A stretch of 64,000 nt of DNA from Diphasiastrum complanatum (taxonomy: Eukaryota > Streptophyta > Lycopodiopsida > Lycopodiales > Lycopodiaceae), in NCBI GenBank assembly GCA_029204225.1, contig CM055111.1:8313267-8377266 (forward strand). The letters are read 5' to 3'. Below the pieces are notes generated by a model. That model saw only the letters and a list, made by a program, of their open reading frames with translations, did not search any database and had not been told where the DNA came from. Within the stretch, counting starts at the first letter, position 1. Every line of letters begins with the position of its first letter. Positions 54,828 through 64,000 of the stretch are shown in pieces. A program made the translations under genes and the position numbers.

Positions 54828-55934
54828 ATCTATTTCTTCCCATTTTGAGGTTAGTCACTAAACATCGATTGTGTTGCCTCCTCAGACGATGCTTGCAACT
54901 CACTTTTGGTTATGGTCAGTACGCTCGCCCGATCTTGAGGGGTATATTTATGATATCTAGTCCATGGGTGTATATTTATATCAGTTTGTATTCCACAATT
55001 GACTAGCCCATAACAATGTAGATTTGACCATAATCCTCTTGTGCCCCATCACAATTCTAAACAATAAGGTTCCTCTTGAGATATCTCAAGATTGATTGAT
55101 ATTCTATCTACTTCATCATGTTCTAGTTATGGTAGTTTTGAGGGTATAATTCTGGCATTAATCCCATATCCTATAGCATAGGCATTTTTGTTTCCACGGT
55201 GTCATTCTTGTGTACTAAAAGGACTGATATACCTTTAGTCCCTTGATCTCAAGTGTGACAATTTGGCATCACACCATCCCTCTCAGGTGTGTAGTGTGGT
55301 CTTGGCCTTGGGGGTTTGGATGTATGGTGTAGGTCTCTCATAACATTCAACTCATCCCTTACTGTCCGTTGACTACAATCTAGGATTGGATTCCTCATTG
55401 CTTGACATTTAGATGTAGTGATGTAAGCTGCCTCAATAATCATGGCTCTAGATACCGCCTCTTCAAAAGGAGAGACTCCAGATTGGCATACTACTAATTG
55501 TATATCCGATTGTAGGCCCTTAGGAAAAAAGTGAGCACTAATTAAGACGATACCTCAATTGGTAGCCCTATATTCAATTTTCGAATGAGCTCCTTGAGTC
55601 GTTTGATATACAAGCATATTGATACTCCTAGTTCTTGTTGTATCGTGGTTAGAGTGAACATTAGAATATCAACATTGTATCTAGGTCCAAACTCTGCTAA
55701 AAATAGCTCAAACAATTATTTTCAAGTAGTGATAGAAGCTTTGGGTAGATTATAATACCAATGCCTAGCTTTTCCTACCAAAGTTGTGGAAAAGAATATC
55801 ATCCTATGCGTAGGATTTACAATCACATTAACAACCATTAGTGTCTCAAAATGTTTGAGATGCTCGTGAGCATTGTTTCCATGGAATTGCGGTAAGGAAT
55901 GTGAAGAGTTTCAGATCATTAAGATCAAGAACAT

Positions 55935-56290
55935 CCTTTTGATCTTTGGTTAGAAAGACAACAAATCACCAACCTTGCCAATGTAGAAAAATCAATATAT
56001 ATTCTATGAATAAGATGCAAACTCTAATAGATCTTGATCAAACATCAATCAAAACATGAAATGAAGTTTTTGTCCACACCAAAACAGTGAGCTACTATAT
56101 TTCACACATGTGGATCCGAATATACCATAAATTGAGCATTCTACACACAAAATTGCAAGATATCACCAATATAGTGCACCAATGGATATATGACCCAAAT
56201 AGAACTCATGTATAAGCATGAAATGAGATGTGAGAGAGAGAAACTTCTCTTCCCACGAGTTACATCCTTTTATAACAGGTCCAAACCTAA
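55935..56290 (-). repeat. gypsy LTR/leader segment, inverted copy at 60839-61227
   Basis: On the minus strand, GACCTGTTATAAAAGGATGTAACTCG leads through a CT-rich stretch and GTGTGTAGAATG to the gag start near 55930. The plus-strand segment 60839-61227 is about 75-80% identical by eye. It holds the TATA box of the element whose gag is at 55930-53405. Confidence 0.7.
56268..56274 (-). promoter_or_regulatory. TATA box in the gypsy LTR segment
   Basis: TATAAAA on the minus strand, conserved at 60850-60856 in the inverted copy, in the context TTATAAAAGGATGTAACTCG. Conservation in two copies supports it as the LTR promoter core. Confidence 0.55.
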
Positions 56291-56934
56291 TTTCAAACTT
56301 TGGTTTCCCTCCATAATAAAAAACCCTACCATGTTTGTGACTAGATTCAATGTCTCTACTACTCAAATTGGATCTATCAAAAACTCATGTACTACACTTT
56401 CCCACACTTTTCAAAAGTGTTTATTCAAATGCCTTTAGACTAATGTAACTCATTAAGAGAGTTCTAATTCCAAAAAGAGCCCTTTGTAAAGATTCTCTTT
56501 TTATTTTTTCTCAATTTTTTCTTACACATGGACCAACCAAAACAGTCAAATTTGAAATCTACATAACGTAACTTTTTGAGTCCACATTCTGATTCCACAT
56601 TAAAAATGGCATAACTTTTTAGGGGTAAGTCCAATTTTAGCGCAGTCTAATGCATTTGAAAGCGCTCGGCAAGCACTTTCCAATGATATGTTATATGACA
56701 TACTTTTGAGCTACATTTAAATGTTATGGCAAGTCAAATTTATTAGCTGAAAATAATGCTTTAATATTTTAATAATACAAAATGAATCTTTGCACGAATT
56801 CATATAAGGTCCTTTTGGAGCTCAAAACTCTCCTAATATTGAAAAGTCAAATTCTAAGTCTAATATGAAATTGGCCTCAATTGCCAAATAAACCAATATA
56901 GCAAATTTGACTAAACTAGTTGAAATCTTTCACA
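56291..56934 (-). repeat. 3' LTR part of copia element C
   Basis: On the minus strand the LTR starts TGTGAAAGATTTC at 56934 after the purine tract GAAGAGGGAG (56944-56935), exactly as in the intact element (GAAGAGGGAG then TGTGAAAATTG). It meets the gypsy segment at about 56290, so its 3' part is cut or overlaps it. Confidence 0.6.
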
Positions 56935-57985
56935 CTCCCTCTTCAACTAGTTTTAGCATAGACTTTGATAACACTCCAAGTGATGTCCTATGCTTCATAA
57001 ACGATTCTTTTCCCAATGTTCTGGTAAGGATATCAGCTACACATTCTCTTGAAGAAACATGTTGAAGCTCCACCTCCTTTGCCATGACTTGCTCCCTCAC
57101 AAAATGATATGCCACTTCAATATGCTTGCTCTTAGCATGAATGATAGGATTGATTGCCAACTCTTGGGCTGATAGGTTGTCATAAAAGATGATTGGGCTC
57201 TCTAAAAAATCCAGCAAGTGAAGATCCTTGATCATCCTCTTGATCCATACCATCTCCTTTGTGCAATGAGTAAGTGCTTTGTACTCGGCCTCACTAGATG
57301 ACAATGAGATAGTGGCTTGTTTCTTTGACATCCAAGATATAGCTCCATCACCTATGAAATACAATGAGCACTAATGGATTGATCTCTAGAAAAGTACGAA
57401 TCTAAAAATCCAAACAACCTAGGTGATGGTGCCTCATACAATATGCCAAAATGTCGAGTTGCCATGATATACCTCAAAACTCGTTTTTCTAGCTTCCAAT
57501 GCTCCTCACTAGGATCTTGCATAAATTGACTCAATCTATCAACACAATAGCTTAGATCTGGTCTTGTGATGGTTAGATAGATAAGTGACCCAACTAGCTT
57601 TCTATAGAGAGTAATGTCCTTGAAGGATCTTTCATTACCTCTTATAGTCAGCTTTACATGAGACTCCATAGGTGTTTCACAAGATTTTGCATCTACCATA
57701 TGAAATCTTTCTAGAGTAGATTTAGCATACTTCTCTTGACAAATGAAAGTAGTTTGAGAAGATCTAATCACTTGTATTTCTAAAATGTAATGTAAATGAC
57801 CAAGATTATGCACCTCAAATTCCTTCTTAAGAGCACTATTGATATCCTCCACATCTTGATTGTTTCTACCGCTCGAGATGAAGATTAGCAAGAATGTAAT
57901 ATCATTTCCAACAAACCTGTAATAAAGTGAATGATCATAATAACTTATAACAAACCCTTGAGAGAGTAAAAAATTGTTAAGCTTT
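56935..57985 (-). pseudogene. Ty1/copia element C, RT C-terminus and RNase H
   Basis: From 57985 down: LNNFLLSQGFVISYYDHSLY, then the RT palm reads ITFLLIFISSGRNN, where relatives have LLIYVDDIILSGGNN, so the YVDD catalytic box is deleted. HLHYILEIQVIRSSQTTFIC, TRPDLSYCVDRLSQFMQD (57891-57352) and RNase H (57364-56930) follow with MSKKQATISLSSSEAEYKAL, NLSAQELAINPIIHAKSKH and ADILTRTLG. The small frame break at 57352-57364 separates RT and RNase H. Close to the intact element at 25257 (roughly 70% at protein level by eye). The 5' part is lost at about 57985. Confidence 0.87.
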
Positions 57986-58108
57986 TTGACGGAGAAATTA
58001 GGCGAGAAAATGGGTTAGAGGCTATAACTTTCAAATATGTCCAAACAAACCTTTGCAGACCTGGCAGTACCTTCTACCACATCAGTAGAAGCTATTGTAC
58101 TTTTTGCG

Positions 58109-59490
58109 AGAGTTAGTTCTCAGCCATTTTGCCAAAATAGCCAAAAAAATATAAAGACTATAAAAATTTTAAAATACTACTAAGTATCCTTCGTAGAGCT
58201 CTCTGAAGTTCCATCTCACTGAGACCAGGACACGGAGAAGTCTGCAAGAGTTCCTTGCAGAGTAAGACCCTCTACGAAGGTTCCCAATATCCAGAATAGC
58301 AAAATCTAAGACAAAACCCTCACAGACATCAAAATTTTAAATTTTTGTAGGAACTAACCTTCACAAAAGCTTTTGAAGTTCCATCTCAGTGAGACAAGGA
58401 CATAGAAGAGGCTGTGAGAGTTGGTTTGAATTATTGATTATTTTGTGAGGTAAAAAGTGATTATGACCCCTTGTAGACAACAATAACTCTTGCACCACTG
58501 AGAAGTAACCTTTGAAAACCATCCCATTGTCTTTAGAATGTCATTTTCTATCAGTGATGAAGTCAAGGAGAGTTAGTTTGAGATATTGAATGTTTTGTGA
58601 GCCAAAAAGTGATTTTGAACCCTTGCAGACATCAATACCTCTCGCACCACTGAGAAGTAACCTTCACAAACCATCCCATTCTCTTTAAACTGTTGTTTTC
58701 CATCAGTGATGAAGTCTGCAAGAGTTAGTTTCCAATATTGAATGATCTGTAAGGAAACAAGTGAATTTTTTTATCTAAAGGACCTTCACAAAAAAAATAG
58801 CCAAAAAAAACAGCCAAAAAAATAAAAAAGACTATAAAACTTTTAAAATACTACTAAGTATCCTTCGTAGAGCTCTTGGAAGTTCCATCTCACTGAGACC
58901 AGGACACGGAGAAGTTTGCCAGAGTTCCTTGCAGAGTAAGACCCTCTGCGAAGGTTCCCAAGATCCAGAATAGCAAAATCTAAGACAAAACCCTCGCAAA
59001 CATCAAAATTTTAAATTTTTGTAGGATCTAACCTTCACAAAAGCTTTTGAAGTTCCATCTCAGTGAGACAAGGACATAGAAGAGCATGTGAGAGTTGGTT
59101 TGAATTATTGATTATTCTCTGAGGTGAAAAGTGATTATGAGCCCTCGTAGACAACAATAACTCTTGCACCATTGAGAACTAACCTTCACAAACCATCCCA
59201 CTGTCTTTAGAATGTCATTTTCTATCAGTGATGAAGTCTGCAAGAGTTAGTTTGAGATATTGAATGTTCTGCGACCCAAAAGGTGATTTTGAACCCTTGC
59301 AGACATCAATAACTCTCGCACCATGAGAAGTAACCTTCACAAACCATCCCATTCTCTTTAAAATGTTGTTTTCCATCAGTGATGAAGTCTGCGAGAGTTA
59401 GCTTCCAATATTGAATGATCTGTAAGGAAACAAGTGAATTTTTTTTATCTAAGGGACCTTCACAAACATCAATAACCTTTGCATCTGCAA
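58109..59490 (+). repeat. 152-bp tandem repeats in a 674-bp higher-order unit
   Basis: The marker AGAGTT in a conserved context recurs at 58109, 58247, 58417, 58569, 58721, 58921, 59091, 59243, 59394 and 59490. The intervals are 138, 170, 152, 152, 200, 170, 152, 151 and 96. The 170-152-152 pattern is repeated, and 58247-58920 matches 58921-59490 and beyond in order, a 674-bp period. Monomers share CACCACTGAGAAGTAACCTT and CAGTGATGAAGTC blocks. Each larger unit carries one inverted pair CCTTCGTAGAG/CTCT(A/G)CGAAGG about 70 bases apart. No coding potential. It lies between two copia relics. Confidence 0.88.
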
Positions 59491-59499
59491 GAGTTAATC

Positions 59500-59820
59500 T
59501 TCACAGGTTTGACATAAGTTAGATCTCTGACCCAGATCCAACTACTATGTACATTGAGTTTTTGTGATCCAAATGAAACCAAATCAATTTATACTTGTTT
59601 ATCAGGTTGAAGGCCGTACTACAACCTGTAGTACATGTAAGGACTCGGATTTGGGTCTTTGATCTTGTTTATTGATTATCCATACTTGTTATGTGTCAAA
59701 TTGCTAATCTAGATCAGCATTTATTGTCTAGTTTTTTTATGCATTGTTAAGCAAGCACATAATCTCTCTTGTGGATCTTCTAAGATCCATTTTTGGTCCT
59801 CAAAGTATTGTACTTTCACA
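59500..59820 (+). repeat. 3' part of a copia 5' LTR
   Basis: Ends TTGTACTTTCACA immediately before a PBS. The last 150 bp resemble the solo LTR end at 54670-54822. The start is obscured by the tandem array at its left. Confidence 0.65.
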
Positions 59821-59832
59821 TGGTATCAGAGC
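59821..59832 (+). other. primer binding site of copia element D
   Basis: TGGTATCAGAGC abuts the LTR end (CA at 59819-59820), identical to 24085-24096. A leader of about 785 bp follows, then gag. Confidence 0.88.
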
Positions 59833-60617
59833 CAAGTACAAGGGCTTTGATCTTAGATCCATTCAAATCCATTTTTAGCAGTTTTGTATGCTAAAAACTA
59901 GTCTTGTGAGGACAAGTTTGGTGCTAAGTTTTGGTGGTAGGAATTGATCCCAAACTTCTTTAAGATCAAATTTGTACTATTCCCATGTGTGGGGACTTCT
60001 GAACCAGCATTAAATGAACTACATTCATTTGGTCATTGTAAATTGAATTTGTGAACTGTTGGTGTAGTTTTTGGTGGAAATACCAAGATAATCTACCAAG
60101 ATCATTAGCCATTGATTAGATTTGAATTTGTCTCATGGAATCTAATTAATCTAGGCTGAGTTCAAGTCCTATTAAGGTTAAAAACGGGTCTTTAAAGTAC
60201 ACCAAGTAGGAAGGAAGAGATTCAGTCATTTTTTTGTCCAAAAATAGCCAATATTGGCAAGATTTGATTGTAAGTAGATTTCACATCATCTTATCTTCAT
60301 CCCATCTTTGTGAGGGAGTGCTAGAACTGAGATTATAAGTCCATTTGTTGGATTAGAAATCTAATTTGAGTGAAACACTACAAGAGAGAGACCTTAGTGA
60401 GTTTCTAGAGACAATCAAATCCATTTCTTGACAAGATTTGTTTGAAAGTAGTTTTCACTTCATCTTATCTTCATTCCAGCTTTGCGATGGAGTGATAGAA
60501 CTGTCATTATAAGTCCATTTGTTGGATTAGAAATCAAATTTGAGTGAAAGACTGCAAGTGTGAGACCTTTGTGGGTTTCAAGTCAATCAAATCTATTTCT
60601 TGTTTGTAGATGTCGTT
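59833..60617 (+). other. leader of copia element D with an internal duplication
   Basis: No gene. Two adjacent segments repeat: TTCACATCATCTTATCTTCATCCC.. with GTCCATTTGTTGGATTAGAAATC at about 60278-60370 and again at about 60445-60540, a period of about 170 bp. Such leader duplications also occur in the intact copia element. Confidence 0.6.
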
Positions 60618-60836
60618 AGTAAGATGGGATCTGCTAGAGCATACCTTCTAGAAGCTAGTGAGAGATTGAATTCTACAAATTATGCTATTTGGAAGGTTAG
60701 GATGGAGTCACTCTTGGTGCTCCAAGACCTTTATGAATTCTTGATTGAAGATGAAGATGTACCTCTAGGTGCACAAGAGTTAGCTAGATACAAGAAGAGA
60801 TCTAGGCTTGCACTTCATTGTGTGAAGGCCAAATAG
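60618..60836 (+). pseudogene. copia element D, gag N-terminus fragment
   Basis: About 70 codons of gag (MGSARAYLLEASERLNSTNY, AIWKVRMESLLVLQDLYEFL, LARYKKRSRLALHCVKAK), similar to SSNYSTWKVRMESLL of the intact element. It ends at a junction at about 60836, where gypsy LTR/leader sequence starts. An upstream ATG at 60600 is in frame but the conserved start is 60627. Confidence 0.75.
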
Positions 60837-60838
60837 GG

Positions 60839-61227
60839 CTTGGACCTGTTATAAAAGGATGTAACTCGTGGAGAGACAAATATTCTCTCTTCTCTCTCTC
60901 ATTTCATCATTATACATGGTCCTCTTTGGGTTCTGCTACTCATTGGTGCACTCTCATGATGTTATCTTGCAATTCTATGTGTAGAATGATCATTTATTGC
61001 TATTTTCGGTTCCACATGTGTGAGGTACAGTAGGGTACTGTAATTGTATGGACATCAACTATATTTTGTGTTTTGGTTCATGTTTGATTAGTATCTCATA
61101 GAGTTTGCATCTCATTTTGTAGGTAGATGCTGATTTTTCTACATTGGTAGGATTGTCGGTTTGCTCCTTATTGTAACCAAAGATCAGGGACATGGATTGG
61201 ATCTTGAATGATTTGAAATCCTTCACA
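60839..61227 (+). repeat. gypsy LTR/leader segment, plus-strand copy
   Basis: Inverted homologue of 55905-56290, including the TATAAAA at 60850-60856 and the first bases of gag (GATCTTGAATGATTTGAAATCC). It is fused to the broken copia gag at its left and stops at about 61227. Confidence 0.7.
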
Positions 61228-62200
61228 TTTGTATCAATCTAACCAGAATCAAATGAAATAAAAAACACATAAATGTCACTCAAAATTATTCCTATGGATT
61301 CAGATTGAACCAATAAGCAACTTCTAATCAAAACTATTCTATCAATGCAAGCAAATTTGAACACAATTTTAGCTAGAATTACATTCTAGGATGAGAACTG
61401 TACAAGTTTCTTGTTGTAGTGGTATTATTTATCCTATCCTAAATCCAAGATCCAAGCACACGAGCATCAAGGAGATGAAGGCAGTCGTCACGCGATCCCG
61501 TGAGAGCGATAGCATATCTCTATCATCCATTAACACTAACATTGACACTACATCCATTAAGCTTAAGATCCAAAATGATAATAGCTTACTCTTTTTCTCT
61601 CTCCCTTTCTCTCTCAAAAAAGGCATAAGAATTACTGATTCCAATAACATTCAAATCCAATCAATTAGAAAATACAATAAAAGCATAAAAGATGGAGGAA
61701 TAGAGATTGAGAGCAAGAACATTCACATATCCATTCCATAAGAGAACCAATATGCTTGTATTGAAATGAAATTGAAAACATGAGGAGCAACTCGAGTTTT
61801 CCCCTATTTATAGTGGAGAGGAGGGCCTTGGCCTCAAAATCCTATTGGCCTATTTCTACTTTCCTAACTATTCAAATTTACAAAAGAATGGGAACCCATT
61901 CAATAATTGGAGGGAACCAATTTGAATTTGAATTTGAACCAATTTTGGCGGGAGTCCCAACTTTATTCACTAACTTGATATTTAGGCCTGCAGCATTAAA
62001 AGTCTTGCAAAAAGGCCTAAATTCCTTTTATTGACTTTCTAATTATCAATTAACTATGTGATCATCGGGTTGGACTTACACACGTAGGGTGCCAAATCCC
62101 TCTCACTTATTAACTAGGGTTAGGGTTGCCTCAGGATCCGAAAATCCTCCAACGATATCCCCCACCAAAACTGGTGGCGGTCCCATGACACTTCACAAGA
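61228..62200. other. no recognised gene
   Basis: Contains open but featureless stretches (61391-61741 plus). The 62040-62190 part has GGGTTAGGGTTGCC and, on the minus strand, AGTTTTGGTGGGGGATATC, a polypurine-like tract that could mark an LTR start of a minus-strand element. AATTTGAATTTGAATTTGAACC at about 61917-61938 is a short 6-bp tandem repeat. Confidence 0.35.
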
Positions 62201-62485
62201 TTATTTATTTCGAGCTTTGATTAGAACTTTGATCAAATAATGCTGCACCTTCTGCATGAAGTCGAGTCGGACAATGTTGAAATCCAAATTGTGCAATAAA
62301 AAACACCTACGCACTCCGAAGATCCACTTTGACATTGTCAAAGTTGTAAATCTTGATTCCCAAGAGCCACCCATCATCGCGACATGAAAGTACAATCTGG
62401 CTAAGGAAAACTGATCTTTAACACTGTCAGACGCCATTGGTGCATTTGGATCGAATGCCAACGGAAAGAATCGACATTTATTCAT
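62201..62485 (-). pseudogene. unrecognised open frame before a polypurine-like tract
   Basis: 94 codons (starts MNKCRFFPLAFDPNAP, then SWESRFTTLTMSKWIFGVRR and FMQKVQHYLIKVLIK). It could be the 3' end of an LTR-element polyprotein, because a G-rich tract AGTTTTGGTGGGGGATATC follows on the same strand at about 62177-62155. No domain is recognised; chance is possible. It abuts the LTP fragment. Confidence 0.3.
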
Positions 62486-62493
62486 TCAAATCA

Positions 62494-62663
62494 ACTTTTT
62501 GTTTCGCTGCAGTCAGAGTAGCGCACAAACATTGAGCTTTCCCCTGATATGCCTTGAGTGCATTACAGCAATTTTGTGAGGGCTTCATAGGCCGATTGCC
62601 AGCAGCCGAGAGGCACCCAGTCAAGGACCCAAAGTTGTTAGAATTGCACTGAGCACTAACGTA
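62494..62663 (-). pseudogene. captured internal fragment of the LTP gene
   Basis: 170 bases match 34347-34516 with two substitutions by eye (one Pro to Ser, one silent). The piece encodes mature-LTP residues from just before QCNxNNFGS to AAKQKV and carries six of the eight cysteines. The signal peptide and the last two cysteines are absent. Its left edge meets unrelated sequence at 62493; its right edge meets copia RT in the opposite orientation at 62664. High identity implies a recent copy. It has no start of its own and is not functional as an LTP. Confidence 0.9.
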
Positions 62664-62664
62664 A

Positions 62665-63336
62665 GAGATCTTTGCACGTATTGCAAAGATGGTGACAATA
62701 AGAATCATCATATCTATTGCTTGTTATTTCAAATGGAAGGTGTTCCAATTAGATGTTTCCAAGGCATTTCTCAGTGGATACCTTGAAGAGAAAATCTATA
62801 TGGAGCAACCTCAAGGATTCATCAAGGATGAATCAAAAGTTTGCTTGCTTTTCAAAAGTCTTTATGGACTCAAGCAAGCACCAAGATCATGGTATGCTAA
62901 ACTCAACTCTTTTCTTATCTCACTAGGATTTATCCTAAGTAACTATGATCCGTCCATGTATCTAAAGTTTATTGCTAGTGCTCTTGTCATTCTTCTCATT
63001 TATGTAGATGACATTAGCCTTTGTGGAAGTTGCATCAATCTAGTTGAAAAAACTAAAGTTGCATTTGGAGGTGAGTTTAAAATGCAAGATCTAGGAAAGA
63101 TCCATTATATCTTAGGCCTAGAGATTGACTTTCATGATGATTATGCTTTTATATGTCAATCCAGATATGCTCTATCAATGCTGAAAAAATTTCTTATGGA
63201 GAATTGTAAGAGCATAGGTACACCAATGGAGCATATTGTAAAATAATCCTAACAAGGGAGATGAAAGATCCTTCAAGGACATCACCCTTTTCAGGAGTCT
63301 TATTGGCTCCTTAATTTGGTTAACCATCACTAGGCT
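62665..63336 (+). pseudogene. Ty1/copia RT fragment
   Basis: Starts mid-RT (AKMVTIRIIISIACYFKWKV), then QLDVSKAFLSGYLEEKIYME, YGLKQAPRSWYAKLNSFL, active site LLIYVDDISLCGS and LGKIHYILGLEIDFHDD, to TPMEHIVK and a stop at 63244. A frameshifted continuation reads DERSFKDITLFRSLIGSLIW to about 63336. The YVDD box is intact, but no RNase H, integrase or gag is attached. The left end is the LTP fragment, the right end the 63340-64000 repeat. Confidence 0.88.
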
Positions 63337-63339
63337 TGT

Positions 63340-64000
63340 GATTGAATTAGAGGAATCTCGAGTGTGGGACATTCACGTACATCGATCTAAATAGCTCATG
63401 TTTGATGCTTATGCTGTGATTTTTGTCCTTGTCATTGGACATAGATCATCGAGTAATTTATGTCAACCAATCTTAACTTCAGAACATTCCAATTACTCAA
63501 GTTCAATCTCTCATGGATAGAATTGGTTGCTATCACTTGAAATAGCTAAAACTATTGTCACTTGGCATGGCTAATTGAGTGATCAAATTAAACCAATATC
63601 AAGTGCAGTACATTCAGATTTATTGAGTTTGGTGGCATTGAATCACATCATAAGATAGATCAAATTTGATGTCCATGACCCAAGATAGCTCAATTTTCAC
63701 CCTTATAAATCAAAATTTTCCCATAGCGTCTCTTAACAATAGGTGATTGAGAGAATAGTTTCCATTGAATCAGGTGCTCAATGATGTCCAATGACTCAAT
63801 AATTTGACATGGCTCGTTGAAAGTCTAGAAAATGGGCCTGGTTCAAGCTGGAGTGAGGAAGTTGCCACGTGAGCAAAATCAGCTTGAACAATGGCAAATA
63901 ACTATGGTCAGAAGTGGCAGATGATTCAAATAACTATGGTCAAAACTGGCATTTGGTTCAACTTCTATAGAATGTGCACAACCTACTTCTAACCTACATA
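63340..64000. repeat. repeat, inverted copy of 30481-31110
   Basis: Reverse complement of 30481-31110, running off the window's right edge into sequence equal to the start of the transposase-like gene (TATAGAATGTGCACAACCTAC). An extra tandem piece (AATAACTATGGTCA(G/A)AA, at 63896 and 63928) is present here only. The rest of that second gene copy would lie just outside the window. Confidence 0.85.

Larger units (their letters stand above)
53405..55930 (-). pseudogene. Ty3/gypsy gag (non-chromovirus type), interrupted by a solo LTR
   Basis: From 55930 down the minus strand reads as a Retrotrans_gag domain: AHEHLKHFETLM, ARHWYYNLPKASITTW, FLAEFGPRYN and QQELGVSICLYIKRLKELIR (about 55880-55560). 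Next come SPFEEAVSRAMIIEAAYI and QRTVRDELNVMRDLHHTS (55480-55249). The linker continues to 54828 and, beyond the 53991-54822 insertion, EPTWTGPIHYSPRPRPLD (from 53985) and EFREEIRNTIPPIMDIN with LPWNRNIHQNHPHQL (53724-53473). Stops and frameshifts are frequent. Protease and pol are absent below 53405, where the inverted repeat arm starts. The gag type suggests a Tat/Athila-like lineage, an inference from memory. Confidence 0.68.

Noticed and set aside
58109-59490. CRISPR-like array
   Set aside because: Repeats are 152 bp without short regular spacers, in a plant transposon setting; it is a tandem satellite-type repeat.
61391-61741. 116-codon open frame, plus strand
   Set aside because: Biased Ser/Ile/Asn/Lys composition and no family; looks like chance in AT-rich DNA.

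Overview
This window looks like a nuclear chromosome segment of a land plant with a large, repeat-rich genome. Support comes from the AT-rich sequence, the layers of nested and mutually truncating LTR retrotransposons (Ty1/copia and chromodomain-bearing Ty3/gypsy), a CACTA transposase relic, a LINE relic, a plant lipid-transfer-protein gene and a plant kinesin-light-chain-related TPR relic. A gymnosperm-like genome fits, but no marker here fixes the species. There is no bacterial-type operon, CRISPR array, rRNA or convincing tRNA.

Only two coding units look intact: a full-length Ty1/copia element (23430-29860; both LTRs 655 bp, TSD GTTTT, one 1317-codon gag-pol frame) and a 110-codon secreted lipid-transfer protein (34241-34573, minus strand). 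Everything else recognisable is decayed.

Layout. 1-3535: CACTA relic (subterminal repeats, tnp2 transposase). 3536-5525: minus-strand chromovirus gag-PR-RT. 6600-10680: a decayed minus-strand locus I cannot classify, with coiled-coil and mixed alpha-helical parts. 11374-13254: broken KLC-related TPR gene with GCT repeats upstream. 14391-17673: minus-strand copia with a large internal deletion. 17845-22180: chromovirus in the order pol-LTR-gag. 22292-30540: a minus-strand Cys-rich transposase-like gene, split by insertion of the intact copia element. 30481-32158: repeat shared in inverted orientation with the right window edge, and a minus-strand PBS. 34241-34660: LTP gene. 35634-39815: copia LTR relic and a decayed minus copia. 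39816-41485: a 205-bp-TIR unit overlapping a 0.56-kb duplication. 41736-53404: two 1.1-kb inverted arms enclosing a second pol-LTR-gag chromovirus, two further chromovirus 3' ends in opposite orientations and a LINE fragment. 53405-56290: Ty3 gag (minus) interrupted by an 832-bp solo LTR with TSD GGTTC. 56291-57985: minus copia whose RT has lost the YVDD box. 58109-59490: 152-bp tandem repeats in a 674-bp higher-order unit. 59500-61227: copia LTR end, PBS and gag fragment fused to a gypsy LTR/leader. 62494-63336: a nearly identical LTP gene fragment fused to a copia RT fragment.

The genes do not form a pathway. The window records successive transposition, LTR recombination, internal deletion and gene-fragment capture. 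The least explained parts are the split transposase-like gene, the 6.6-10.7 kb locus and the higher-order tandem array.
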